NCBI GenBank assembly: GCA_002320605.1
Contig: DCKG01000017.1
Location: 391 to 64,390 of the forward strand
Source of the DNA: Bacteroidales bacterium UBA1680
GTDB lineage: Bacteria; Bacteroidota; Bacteroidia; Bacteroidales; UBA932
Direction of reading: 5' to 3'
DNA length: 64,000 nucleotides
The notes beneath the pieces are model-generated. The model searched no databases and was not told where the DNA came from. It saw nothing but the letters and a program-made list of their open reading frames with translations. A program made the translations under genes and the position numbers. Positions 23,708 to 33,301 of the stretch are shown one piece after another (the first letter of the stretch is position 1; each line of letters opens with the position of its first letter).

Positions 23708-25626
23708 TTTAGCGGTCTAATGGAGAATACGTAGTTATCTTTTGTCTTATTGTCCTTGCAGGTCAGGACAATGCGGTAAATTTCCGATCCCCATACATTT
23801 GAAAGCCTGGCATCAGGCAAGGCCACAGTTTCAACTGAAGCCATGAATTTACGTTTGTCATATTTGAGTGCTGCCTTCTGACCATTAGCTTCAATTAGCA
23901 CGGCCCCGGGACTTGAAATGTCTACGCTTCCCCATGTCATGAAACAGATAACATTAGGAGCGACGGACTTGGCGAGGATAAAATTGTCTCTGACCGTAAG
24001 TTCATTGTCTTTCAGCGTGCATGAGCGTAGCCACTTCCTGACTAGAGCCTCTTTCGGATATGCCGCTGATATGTCGGTGGAGTAAGTCATCCTTGAAGGG
24101 TCAAATGACGAGTTCTTCGCTTTGAATTCTGCTCCATTCTTCTGGGCTATGCCGTTGATTGCAGGGACATTGTGGTAGAAGCTCTGCATGGTCCAGATTG
24201 TATAGCGTTCTTTAGAAAAAGTTTGACGAGTATAAGTACCGACCCCTGCGTCTATGAGAATCGGAGTGTTGTTGATATAAAAAGAGACGGTTCCGCAGTC
24301 ATTATGGTTGTGGCTTTCTGCATTGTAGCCGCCTTTGCAGGCAACATACAGGTTATCCCCTCCTGCCATGTAGCAGACATCTGTCTGCGGATACCAGGAA
24401 TATGCGGGATGCTCGAATACAGGCTTTTCTGCAGCAAGTTCCTTTTGTATGGCACAAGCTGCAAGAGTTCTGTATATATCAGCTCCGCTTGAAATGTTAC
24501 TTTGGGGATTATACAGGTGTGCGGCGTAGCCTTTCATGATTGGGCTGTCCACGTCCTTGCCGAAACGGTAGATCAGATACGGGCTTCCGCCACCACGTGC
24601 CGAGGCATCAGCGAAATTGACGACCCATCCGTCTCCGACGTAAGATCTGGCAATATATTCTCCGCAACTACGAAGCATGGGAATGTCGAAGATTGCTATC
24701 TTGCCTCCGGTAGCACGGTTCAGAATGTCCAGATAATCATAGGCTGATCCCGCTGCGCGGTCCCAGTAGCTTGACCCTTCTTCACAGGCCCCGTCCTCAC
24801 AGGTGTAATTCAAAAATTCATCAACGGACTGCATTGAAAGCCATACTGCATCAGTTAGTCTGTCGGGGTCATTCTCCAGCAGCATGAAAGCATTAAGCGC
24901 ATTGTAATTGCACCAAGGTGTCCAGTTGTTGCTCTTGTGCTTTTGATCCCGTACCATCCACCAAAAACTGTTGTTGGTCAGAAATACGTCCAGTATCCTG
25001 TGTTTCAGTTCGTGATAAAGCCTGCGGGAGATTTCAGGATCAGTCTTGTCAAGGGTCTCATGAAGGAAATAGTATGTCCAGGAGAGCAGGTTTGAAGTGG
25101 TTCCGGCAGTAAGGTCAAACACAGGATCGTCCCATGCCTGTATCGCACGGTGTGACTTCTGTAGCGAATTATGAGCAGTATTTGCCCAAGAGGTGGATTC
25201 TGAGAAGGCATAGATGCCGTTGATGATCTGGTCGATGAAGCGTCCTTTGCCTTCTGCTAATTCAGCCATCAACAGAGAGGCCAATGCAGACAGGTTGGCG
25301 TTCTTGTCTCTGTCTAAACGGGCACCAGAGCGTTCGAACTCAAGATAATCCGTGGGCTTGATGAAGCGCCATGTATAATCCAGGCTCTTTTCTCCTGATG
25401 CAATAAGCGTGTTTTTATTGTCTCCGAGGAAAGAATCCCATCCGGCCCTGTCGGAATAAGAGGGGAAGGCGACCCATTCCTGATTAAGGATGATCGCTTT
25501 ACGGACATCTTCCTTGCTGTATTTCGTAGTGAGAAAATAACGCGGTGAGTAATTTGAGGCGAAAGACAAGTTGATGCCTGCCAGAAGGAGTGCCCCCATG
25601 CAAATGGTTCTGCTGATAATGTTCAT
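23704..25626 (-). CDS. Heparinase II/III-type polysaccharide lyase
   Basis: 640 residues with signal peptide (MNIISRTICMGALLLAGINLSFA). The helical toroid contains KSNNWTPWCN (231-240; candidate Asn 233/234) and CEDGACEEGSSYWDRAAG (Tyr 287). The following beta domain has ESHNHNDCGTVSFY (His 439/441) and ILIDAGVGTYTRQTF. This places it in the HepII/III superfamily but in a different subgroup from the two paralogous lyases downstream; resemblance to PL33-like enzymes is possible but unproven. It is the first lyase gene of the operon and lies just after an intra-operon terminator-like hairpin. It is translationally coupled to the 1,221-residue lyase by a 4-bp overlap. Confidence 0.82.
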   Translation of the reverse strand: MNIISRTICMGALLLAGINLSFASNYSPRYFLTTKYSKEDVRKAIILNQEWVAFPSYSDRAGWDSFLGDNKNTLIASGEKSLDYTWRFIKPTDYLEFERSGARLDRDKNANLSALASLLMAELAEGKGRFIDQIINGIYAFSESTSWANTAHNSLQKSHRAIQAWDDPVFDLTAGTTSNLLSWTYYFLHETLDKTDPEISRRLYHELKHRILDVFLTNNSFWWMVRDQKHKSNNWTPWCNYNALNAFMLLENDPDRLTDAVWLSMQSVDEFLNYTCEDGACEEGSSYWDRAAGSAYDYLDILNRATGGKIAIFDIPMLRSCGEYIARSYVGDGWVVNFADASARGGGSPYLIYRFGKDVDSPIMKGYAAHLYNPQSNISSGADIYRTLAACAIQKELAAEKPVFEHPAYSWYPQTDVCYMAGGDNLYVACKGGYNAESHNHNDCGTVSFYINNTPILIDAGVGTYTRQTFSKERYTIWTMQSFYHNVPAINGIAQKNGAEFKAKNSSFDPSRMTYSTDISAAYPKEALVRKWLRSCTLKDNELTVRDNFILAKSVAPNVICFMTWGSVDISSPGAVLIEANGQKAALKYDKRKFMASVETVALPDARLSNVWGSEIYRIVLTCKDNKTKDNYVFSIRPLK

Positions 25627-25639
25627 GTTCGAATTTGTT

Positions 25640-25689
25640 AAAAAGAAGAGGAAGGCTCAATACCTTTAGGCTTGTGGCATCCCTCTTCT
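25640..25689 (-). terminator. Intra-operon terminator/attenuator between SusCD block and lyases
   Basis: On the minus strand AGAAGAGG (25689-25682) pairs perfectly with CCTCTTCT (25651-25644) and is followed by a short T run. It lies in the only long gap (79 bp) of the operon, after the DUF5627 gene. Partial termination here would make SusCD mRNA more abundant than lyase mRNA. Confidence 0.65.
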
Positions 25690-25705
25690 CAAAAATTTAA
25701 CGGTC

Positions 25706-26755
25706 TTACTTGGCTTCTTCAGGGGTATAGGTCTCCAAGGTGACAGCCCTGTCACGGGCTACGAGATAATCGTTTGCCTTGTAGACGTTGCCTTCCGCGT
25801 CAGTAATGCTGACGGAGTAGGTGATGACGTAACGGTCTTTGTCACTGAATCTGTTGTAGCTGCTAGTCTTGTCAAGAGCATACGTACCGCTGCCTGAGAC
25901 TCTGTAGTTTACGCCTTCAGGTGCGGTGATGGTGACTTTCTCCCCGTCGTGATTGAACACGAGGGTTGGAGTAAGTTTCATCAATGTGCCCTTGAGAGCC
26001 TGTGTCATGGTAGAAGTGTGTCTGCCTGTCGTAGTCAGCATCACATGTTCGTTGTCGGTGACATCGTGGTTGAAATCATCCGGGGTCTTGTACTCGACTG
26101 ACTCGGTCTTTCCGTCCTTCATGGTGATGGTGGCGGAACCGTAATGGAACCAGTTGCCGTGAAGCTCGGTTATGTACTTGATTCCGAACATGGTGAAATC
26201 CTTTGGAGAAACAGACCATTGACTGGAAAACCTCCTGTCGGCTGAAGCTTGGTTTGTTGAACCGACGAGAAGACTGTCCAGATCTGATGTTCCGGTCATT
26301 ACCAGAGGTACGACATAAGTGTTCTTGATGGCATCGGGGTCATTGAAGAAAGCTTCAGTGAGCTGAACGGTGACACCACCGTTGTATTCACCTTTCTTGA
26401 TGACGATCTTGCTGTTGTCGCTCAGAGTGTAGTACGCCTGAGGAAGTGGCTTGATAAGGTCGCCGCCACTGAACCTGACATTCTTGCAGAGCGACTCATC
26501 CACCTTGAAGTTGATTACACGGTCCTTATTGTTTTTATATACGCCGCCCATTGCCGCGGAAATGACGAACTTTCCGGCGTTGTCATTGTCGTTCGGATAC
26601 ATGTCGTTGCCCAGTACAAGTGTCCTTACGGGGAACTGGTACGGGAAGTAGCCCGTCGTATAAGTGTAATCAGGGAATTCTGTATCGAAGTTGCTGCAGC
26701 CGACCATTGCGAGTGCGGCAGCCAAAACAGAAAATGCTTTATTTGTCATAATCAT
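25706..26755 (-). CDS. DUF1735/DUF5627 surface glycan-binding-type lipoprotein
   Basis: 349 residues with a lipobox (LAAALAMVGC, Cys20). The N-terminal half is a DUF1735/BT_3987-like beta domain (RTLVLGNDMYPNDNDN, VNFKVDESL-like strands). The C-terminal half looks like DUF5627 (GNWFHYGSATI, YKANDYLVARDRAVTLE). Such proteins sit right after susD in many loci and are thought to be SusE/SGBP-like carbohydrate binders at the outer membrane. The position here, 27 bp after susD, fits that role. The ligand is unknown; a glycuronan is expected from the downstream lyases. Confidence 0.72.
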   Translation of the reverse strand: MIMTNKAFSVLAAALAMVGCSNFDTEFPDYTYTTGYFPYQFPVRTLVLGNDMYPNDNDNAGKFVISAAMGGVYKNNKDRVINFKVDESLCKNVRFSGGDLIKPLPQAYYTLSDNSKIVIKKGEYNGGVTVQLTEAFFNDPDAIKNTYVVPLVMTGTSDLDSLLVGSTNQASADRRFSSQWSVSPKDFTMFGIKYITELHGNWFHYGSATITMKDGKTESVEYKTPDDFNHDVTDNEHVMLTTTGRHTSTMTQALKGTLMKLTPTLVFNHDGEKVTITAPEGVNYRVSGSGTYALDKTSSYNRFSDKDRYVITYSVSITDAEGNVYKANDYLVARDRAVTLETYTPEEAK

Positions 26756-26782
26756 TTGATCTATATTGTTTTATAAAAGTTA

Positions 26783-28555
26783 CTACCATCCTTGGTTCTG
26801 GACGTAGCCGAACTTCATGACTTCGTTGAACGGGATAGGACCGTAAATCATGTATGACTCGTACTGACGAGGTTCAACTTCCACTGTCTCATATTTGCCG
26901 TTCTCGTCAAGTCTGATACCCTTGGCAGGTTCAGTAAGATCGTTTTTCCATCTTCTGATATCCCAGAAACGTGCGCCTTCGAAGCTGAGTTCTATACGGC
27001 GTTCGTTACGGATCAGCTGGCGCATAGCCTCCTTGGAAGTCACGCTGGCGAGATAATCGTCAGGCTGGGCAAGCCCAGCGCGTTTGCGTATGGCTGCGAT
27101 GACATCGCGTGCGGAATAACCGTTGCTGCCTTTTCCTTCGGGACCCCATGCCTCGTTGGCGGCCTCGGCATAGTTCAGGAATATTTCAGTGGAGCGGATA
27201 ATTGGGATAATATGCTTCTGAGTACTGGTTTTGCCAGTTTGTACGCTGACATCCTCACGTAAATGTTTACGCATATAGTAACCTGTCCTTGTGGAATATT
27301 CGGTTTTGTCTATACCGTCGTTGGTGCTCCCGTCGAGGATCTTGATGGTCTTGCCCCACTCCTTGCTATTGTCGTAAACCACGATCTGAGCGAGACGTGG
27401 GTCACGGTTGGTGTAAGGCTTTTGGGCATCGTATCCGGAAGCGGCGTCATCGATAGGATATCCGTTCTTCATAGGGAACGCATCCACGAAGTTCTGGGTG
27501 GGATTGATTCTTCCGTGGCCATAAACGGTAGGAGCGTAGTTGTCCTGTTCCCATGAGTTTATGTTTTGTATCTCCCTTCTCCAGATGATTTCGTTGGTCT
27601 CCTTCTTGTTGCCTTGGTTAAGGTCAGAATCATTCACTTGATCCTTAAGCCAGAATATGTTGCCTTTGGGATCAAAATAGCTGAGCCCGCCGACATCACT
27701 TAGAACTTGGGCATTTGCGTTGGCTGCAGTCTCCCAAAGGGATGCAGAGCCGGATTCGTTGAAGCGGGGGCTTGCGGCAAGGAGGGCGAGACGTGCCTTG
27801 TAGGCCAGCACGATACGTCCGCTTATCCTCTGTGTGAAACCGCTGCCTAAGACATTGTTGAACTCTTCGACGGTGAGATTCAGACTTGCATATTTGGAAG
27901 GAATATTAGTCGCGTCTGTCACGTCGACATAATCCATAGGAAGCATGTCAAGCGCCTTGTCGAAATCTTCATTCGCACTTTCCACGCTCTCGGTAAATGT
28001 CTCACGCGGGACGGAGAAATCTTTGAGAGATGATACAAGAGTGTTGTACTCAGGAATGCCGAGCATAGTGCCGTCTTCTCCTTTGCCTGCATGGTTCTGC
28101 AAAAGGAAATACTTCATTACTCCTCTTAAGGCATAAGCCTCTCCGGAGAGTCTCATCTTGAAGGCATCATTCTGGGAAGGATCGGATTTTTTCCAGTTCA
28201 CTTCATCAATGATGGAAAGGAAATCGTTCAGATTCATTATGCTTCTGTAGCAGACAGTCCACATATCCTGGGAGTTCGATAGCGAGCTCCAGCTTCCGCC
28301 AGCCATGAGGCGGTAGGAATTGGATGTCTGGTTGGAGACAGCGTCATCTGTGGCAACCTCGTCGAAACGGAAAGAACGATACGGCATCTGCGTATAAGCG
28401 TAGTCGAGTAATCCTTCCGCATACTGCGGACGGCTGATTACCTGATCTTTGTTCATTCGGAAGTTCTCTTCCGCATTGAAAGGATCATCACATCCTGCGG
28501 CAAAGCCCAATGACGCAACTAGCGCGAAAGCGAAAAATAGTCTGTTATGTTTCAT
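26783..28555 (-). CDS. SusD/RagB-like nutrient-binding lipoprotein
   Basis: 590 residues, usual for SusD. Lipobox LGFAAGC (Cys22) and the SusD end signatures (RNERRIELSFEGARFWDIRRWK) are present. SusD forms a lid on the cognate SusC and captures oligosaccharide at the cell surface. It is paired with the 958-residue SusC 14 bp upstream, and is the second SusD of the operon. Ligand inferred from context only. Confidence 0.93.
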   Translation of the reverse strand: MKHNRLFFAFALVASLGFAAGCDDPFNAEENFRMNKDQVISRPQYAEGLLDYAYTQMPYRSFRFDEVATDDAVSNQTSNSYRLMAGGSWSSLSNSQDMWTVCYRSIMNLNDFLSIIDEVNWKKSDPSQNDAFKMRLSGEAYALRGVMKYFLLQNHAGKGEDGTMLGIPEYNTLVSSLKDFSVPRETFTESVESANEDFDKALDMLPMDYVDVTDATNIPSKYASLNLTVEEFNNVLGSGFTQRISGRIVLAYKARLALLAASPRFNESGSASLWETAANANAQVLSDVGGLSYFDPKGNIFWLKDQVNDSDLNQGNKKETNEIIWRREIQNINSWEQDNYAPTVYGHGRINPTQNFVDAFPMKNGYPIDDAASGYDAQKPYTNRDPRLAQIVVYDNSKEWGKTIKILDGSTNDGIDKTEYSTRTGYYMRKHLREDVSVQTGKTSTQKHIIPIIRSTEIFLNYAEAANEAWGPEGKGSNGYSARDVIAAIRKRAGLAQPDDYLASVTSKEAMRQLIRNERRIELSFEGARFWDIRRWKNDLTEPAKGIRLDENGKYETVEVEPRQYESYMIYGPIPFNEVMKFGYVQNQGW

Positions 28556-28569
28556 GTTTCTTTCAATTT

Positions 28570-31446
28570 TTAGAAGGTTGTACGGAAGCCGATCGAGTAG
28601 CCTCTAAACTGCGGTTCAGCGTTGACCGTGGTCTGACGATATTTGCGGTTAGGAGCTATTTGGATAGGCATCTGGCAGTCAAGATACACTTGGAGATTGG
28701 TCATCGCCAGTTTTTTGCTGAATCTTTCAGGAAGATTATAGCTGAGCTGTACCTTGCGGAGCTGGAAGAATGAGTTGTCATACATCCAGAACGTTGATCG
28801 GCGATTGTTGTTGGACGATGATGCCGTGCTCAAAGCCGGCCACTTCGCCTTAGGATTGGACGGCGTCCATGAATCCTTTGAGTGTGTAGGATACGGATCC
28901 GTCGCATCTACCCAATAGTAATTGTTCTCGATGAAAGTTGAATAATCCTTGCCCCAATAAGCATTGCCTATTGCGTAAAGGGTAAGGCCCTTGTATGAGA
29001 GTTTGAACTCAATTCCTCCAGAGAAAGGAGGATTCCACCTGCGAACAAAAACCTGGTCGTTGTTGTCAATCTTACCGTCATTGTTCTGATCCTTGTACTT
29101 AATGTCACCAGGACGAACCGTTCCGAAAGTCTGGACAGGGCTATTGTCTATTTCCTCTTGGCTCTGGAAGAGACCGAGCGACTCGAGAGCCCATGTGCCG
29201 TCTACTGGGTGACCTTTGCGGTACAGATAATCTTCATCGTAAATCTCACTGCGAACATCCATATTGCTAGTGGAATAGAGAATGTTGGCTGCAGCATACA
29301 GGTTGAAGTCTCCCCACTGCTTGGTGTATGAGATACCTGCCTCGAAACCTCTGTAGCTGTCCTCGTTGTAGTTCTCGTACGGGATGTAATTGGAGTAGAA
29401 AGATGGCCAGAGACTGCTTGTCCTGACAACCTGATCGGAGTATTTGTCATAGAAGCCGTTGAGTTCGAAGCTAAGGCTATTGTCGAAGAAGCGTCCTTCG
29501 ATGCCGCCGCTGATCTCATTGCGTCTTTCCATTCCGAGTTTTTCATTAGCACCACGGTTTGCGGTTCTGCCTGACTGGCTTTGACCGCCGTCGTTCCAAG
29601 CGAATGAGCCGGAACCAACGTAGATTGCATCATAAAGGAAGAAACCGTCGATGCCGATGTCACCTTTGAGGATGCCTCCGTTAGCATGGATCTTGAGGTA
29701 GTCTACGAAAGGGATGTCTTTCATGAAATCCTCATTGCTGATGATCCAAGCTACACCCACAGTCGGCGAAAATTCAATGTCGTGGCCAGGAGCAAGTTTC
29801 ACTGACTTTGCAACGTTGCCGCTGAAATCAAATACATAACGCTTGTCGAAGGCATAGCTGGCCTGGATTCCGAGATGTGCCTGCTTCAATCCCTGGAACT
29901 GATCCTCATCGCCAGTTGTTTCTGAAGTGCCGGATGACAAACGCCATTTGTACTGGTTTGCGAAAGCGACTAGATTGGCAGTAACGTGATGGATATCGCT
30001 GAATGTCCTATCGTAACTGAGAGTCGAAGAGAATCCCATTCTTCTCTGGTAGTAAGGATTGCCGACAGACTTGGTGCCAGGACGGCTGTCCGAGCCGATT
30101 TGTTTTAGGGAAATAATCTTGTCTTCATCCTTGTCCCAAGTTGGCTCATAGACAGAAACCGAATTGTAAACGGTTTCGTTATAGAAGATGCCATAGTCGA
30201 AAGCCATGTTGGTGCTTAACGCAAGACCCTCGGTGATGGCATCCAAGTCGAAGTTGAGTCTGTCGTTGAACGTATATCTTCGACCAATACCATTGAAGGA
30301 ACCACCTGCATATCCATTTGAGAATATGGATGACGTGTAACTTGTGGTACCGCCGAAGAGATATTTGCCATCGACATCGTTCTTATGGGCAAGGAGCAAT
30401 GAATTCTCAGGATCGATTAGATCTATGGGAATGAAAGGTGAATAGAGGTTCGGACGGGTCGTGTAGGCGGTGTTCCAGAAGTTTCCGCGACCGGTCTTAT
30501 TGTCACGGAACAAAGCTGTCGCATCAACTTCCGTGTTAATCCAATCGTTGATTTTGAGGTCGACGTTGGTACGGACGTTGAGAGCATTATTCCTAGCTTT
30601 TGACCATTGCCCGAAATCTATGAGCGAACCTGCAGAGTTCCATCCGGCGTTCACATAGTATTTGGCCATTTTGTTGCCGCCTCTGAACTCTGCGTTAATG
30701 TCATAATAGTTCTTGAACTTACGGAGCCACTGATCGCTATAGTAATCGATTGAAGGATATCTGTAAGGATTGCCGCTGCGGTAATGCTCGATATCTTCGT
30801 CGCTGTACAAAGGATCAAGTCCATCATTGATGCGTGCCTGGTTGTACCAGGTCATGTAGTCTGCGGAATTCATATACGATGGAAGCTCTATAGGAGACTT
30901 TATGCCGTAGTTAAAATTGACGTGAGCCTGACTCTTCCCTTCGAAACCGCGCTTGGTGGTGATCATTATCACGCCGTTTACGGCCTGAGTTCCGTAGAGG
31001 ACAGCTGCGCTGGCATCCTTCAGAACAGAGATGGACTCTACCTCGGACATACGGAGAGTGCTGATGTCACGAGGAAGACCGTCAACGATGAATAGTGCGT
31101 TGCCTGACTGTGTGCCAGTGCCGGTCTCCGAAGCTACGTCAATGCCGACACCGATGCCGCGGATATTGTTTGCGCCCATCAGACCAATTATTCGGCCCGT
31201 TGTAGCATCGTTTACCCATACGTTGTTGTCGTATCGGCCTATTTTGCTGACATCCAGTACGCTTACGGCACTGACAACCTCGTCTGTGCTTATCTTGCGG
31301 AACGGGAGGTTAACCAACTCATCCTCACGGTCTGTATCGATAGCGGCCGTCAGGGTGTCTTTCTGCGCATAGGACTCGATTGTTCCAATCAACAGGAGGG
31401 TCGCAAAGACAATCAATATTTTGTAAATCTTTGTTTTCATAATCAT
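28570..31446 (-). CDS. SusC/RagA-like TonB-dependent transporter, short N-terminus
   Basis: 958 residues with a signal peptide (start M1 or M3). The plug has the SusC signatures ALFIVDGLPRDISTLRMSEV, then ISVLKDASAAVLYGTQAVNG and VIMITTKRG; the barrel ends FRGYSIGFRTTF. Unlike the other SusC of this operon it lacks the N-terminal carboxypeptidase-D-like regulatory domain and the usual LDEVVVVGYG box, starting the plug soon after the signal peptide. It should import oligosaccharides across the outer membrane with SusD encoded next. The different N-terminus may change how TonB engages it, or mark a different ligand. Confidence 0.93.
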   Translation of the reverse strand: MIMKTKIYKILIVFATLLLIGTIESYAQKDTLTAAIDTDREDELVNLPFRKISTDEVVSAVSVLDVSKIGRYDNNVWVNDATTGRIIGLMGANNIRGIGVGIDVASETGTGTQSGNALFIVDGLPRDISTLRMSEVESISVLKDASAAVLYGTQAVNGVIMITTKRGFEGKSQAHVNFNYGIKSPIELPSYMNSADYMTWYNQARINDGLDPLYSDEDIEHYRSGNPYRYPSIDYYSDQWLRKFKNYYDINAEFRGGNKMAKYYVNAGWNSAGSLIDFGQWSKARNNALNVRTNVDLKINDWINTEVDATALFRDNKTGRGNFWNTAYTTRPNLYSPFIPIDLIDPENSLLLAHKNDVDGKYLFGGTTSYTSSIFSNGYAGGSFNGIGRRYTFNDRLNFDLDAITEGLALSTNMAFDYGIFYNETVYNSVSVYEPTWDKDEDKIISLKQIGSDSRPGTKSVGNPYYQRRMGFSSTLSYDRTFSDIHHVTANLVAFANQYKWRLSSGTSETTGDEDQFQGLKQAHLGIQASYAFDKRYVFDFSGNVAKSVKLAPGHDIEFSPTVGVAWIISNEDFMKDIPFVDYLKIHANGGILKGDIGIDGFFLYDAIYVGSGSFAWNDGGQSQSGRTANRGANEKLGMERRNEISGGIEGRFFDNSLSFELNGFYDKYSDQVVRTSSLWPSFYSNYIPYENYNEDSYRGFEAGISYTKQWGDFNLYAAANILYSTSNMDVRSEIYDEDYLYRKGHPVDGTWALESLGLFQSQEEIDNSPVQTFGTVRPGDIKYKDQNNDGKIDNNDQVFVRRWNPPFSGGIEFKLSYKGLTLYAIGNAYWGKDYSTFIENNYYWVDATDPYPTHSKDSWTPSNPKAKWPALSTASSSNNNRRSTFWMYDNSFFQLRKVQLSYNLPERFSKKLAMTNLQVYLDCQMPIQIAPNRKYRQTTVNAEPQFRGYSIGFRTTF

Positions 31447-31461
31447 TGCGTTATTTTGTTG

Positions 31462-33288
31462 CTACCAACCTGGATTCTGAGGGAAACCAGCATACATTTT
31501 GGTGTATTTGACCTGGATCGGCAGCCAATTCATCTTGGGTGAAGTTGCGACTCTGGTAACCGATACCACCTCTTGAATGTTTGTCGGCTTGCCGTTTGCA
31601 TCACGGTCAAAGTTGTATATAGTCTTTTCCAGATACCTCGGATCAGCAATTCTGTTCCAGCGACGGAGGTCGTCAAAACGTTGTCCTTCCATAATGAGTT
31701 CTACGGCACGTTCACGCACGATAGATTCGAAGAAAGTATCCTTGTCAGAGACATATCTCGCAGGTAATGCAGGAATATTGCATCGTGCGCGGACAGCCTC
31801 GAAAGCCTCTACTGCCGTCTTGGTATATGTTGAAGCTTTTGCGGAAGGACCGCCGCCTGTCATGAAGTTCACTGCCTCGGCATACATTAAGTAAACATCA
31901 GCCATTCTCAGGTATGGGATGCTGTGTATCATGTTGTTGGCATTGGAGGTCTTGACGAAATTTGGACCCATCAAGTTAAACTTTCTGAAATACAACCCTG
32001 TAGGGCTTCCTGTTCCGTATGAACCACCGTTACGGTGGCGTCCGCCGTTGTAAAGCTGAGCATAAGTGTCGTTCGGCGAATTTATATTCTTTGAAATGCG
32101 GTCACCGTCAGTGATGATGGTCTTGTCAAAACGGGGGTCACGGTTGGACCAAGGGTCCGCAGGATCATAGCCGGACTCGGGGTCATCTATAGGAAGGCCA
32201 TTTTTCATTCCGTAGTTGTGAGTGATGTTGGCAGTAGGACTGTCCTGCTGGGTGGTTGATGAGTTGCAACCGAAGGATGCTGGGACAGTGGCTCCTAGGC
32301 AAGACCACATAACGCGTGCGCGCTCGTACAGGGTCTCGTTCATGATAACCTCTTTTCCGCCAGGACGGTTCCACCCTGTCTTTACGAAGATGGATTCATA
32401 ATTGGCCCAAGTCTCGAGCGCGTACTGGCCGGTTTCTTCACAAAGCGCAAGAAGCTTCCCAAGCACCTCCGCAGCCTGTTTCGCAAGGTCCGCATTGAAG
32501 TTGTTACCTTTTCCGGCCTCTTCGTTAAGCATAGGGCTTGCAGCCCAAAGCAGAGCCTTACCCTGGAATCCGAGAGCATAGAACTTATTGACGCGGTAAT
32601 TGTTGTTGCCTTTGGTGACCTGTCCAGCTTCGGTATCGTCCCAATGATTTGGAAGGAGGTCGGCTGCCGCAGCGAAGTCTTCGGCCATCTTTATGAATGA
32701 TTCCTGAGCCGTGAGCCTGCTATATTCCTCAGTCGTCATGTTCTCGGAAGAACCGATTACGTGAGTAATATAAGGCATGCCACCCCAGTAACGGCAGATT
32801 TCATAGTAATGGAAAGCGCGGAAGAAAAGTGCTTGACCTTTCAGAAGATTGCGTTCTTCGTCAGTGCCGACAAACTTACTGTCTTTCTTGTCAAGTTCCT
32901 CAATTGCCATGTTGGCAACGCGGATGCCATACCAGGCATCTTCCCATACACGGCGGTGACGTCCCTCGTTGGTTGTCGGGCTGGGACCTGCTCCGTAGAA
33001 ATAAGTTTCATTGCCCCACCAGTTGCCCGCGTCGAAGTTCGATGGAGCTATGGTCAGGTCTTCGTCAGCAAACGTATATCTGTTCCAGGCACCGCATTTG
33101 TCGTAACCTATGACCACATTATAAAGCTGCTCGACAAAACCCTGAAAAGAGGTAAAGTTTCCGAATGCATCCGTTTCAGAGATGCTGGATTCCGGAGCTT
33201 TGTCAAGATAGTCCTCGCAGGAAATGGTTAGCGAAACGATTGCGAAAGCTGCTGCAATACTGAATATTATAGAAATAATCTTTTTCAT
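31462..33288 (-). CDS. SusD/RagB-like nutrient-binding lipoprotein
   Basis: 608 residues with lipobox SLTISC (Cys24) followed by EDYLDKAPESSIS, the normal SusD N-terminus, and ERAVELIMEGQRFDDLRRWNRI near the C-terminus. It partners the 1,114-residue SusC encoded 13 bp upstream. It is the first SusD of the tandem SusCD-SusCD arrangement and shares little obvious identity with the second, so the two pairs probably take different oligosaccharides of the same polymer. Confidence 0.93.
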   Translation of the reverse strand: MKKIISIIFSIAAAFAIVSLTISCEDYLDKAPESSISETDAFGNFTSFQGFVEQLYNVVIGYDKCGAWNRYTFADEDLTIAPSNFDAGNWWGNETYFYGAGPSPTTNEGRHRRVWEDAWYGIRVANMAIEELDKKDSKFVGTDEERNLLKGQALFFRAFHYYEICRYWGGMPYITHVIGSSENMTTEEYSRLTAQESFIKMAEDFAAAADLLPNHWDDTEAGQVTKGNNNYRVNKFYALGFQGKALLWAASPMLNEEAGKGNNFNADLAKQAAEVLGKLLALCEETGQYALETWANYESIFVKTGWNRPGGKEVIMNETLYERARVMWSCLGATVPASFGCNSSTTQQDSPTANITHNYGMKNGLPIDDPESGYDPADPWSNRDPRFDKTIITDGDRISKNINSPNDTYAQLYNGGRHRNGGSYGTGSPTGLYFRKFNLMGPNFVKTSNANNMIHSIPYLRMADVYLMYAEAVNFMTGGGPSAKASTYTKTAVEAFEAVRARCNIPALPARYVSDKDTFFESIVRERAVELIMEGQRFDDLRRWNRIADPRYLEKTIYNFDRDANGKPTNIQEVVSVTRVATSPKMNWLPIQVKYTKMYAGFPQNPGW

Positions 33289-33301
33289 ATCGCAAATATA
33301 T

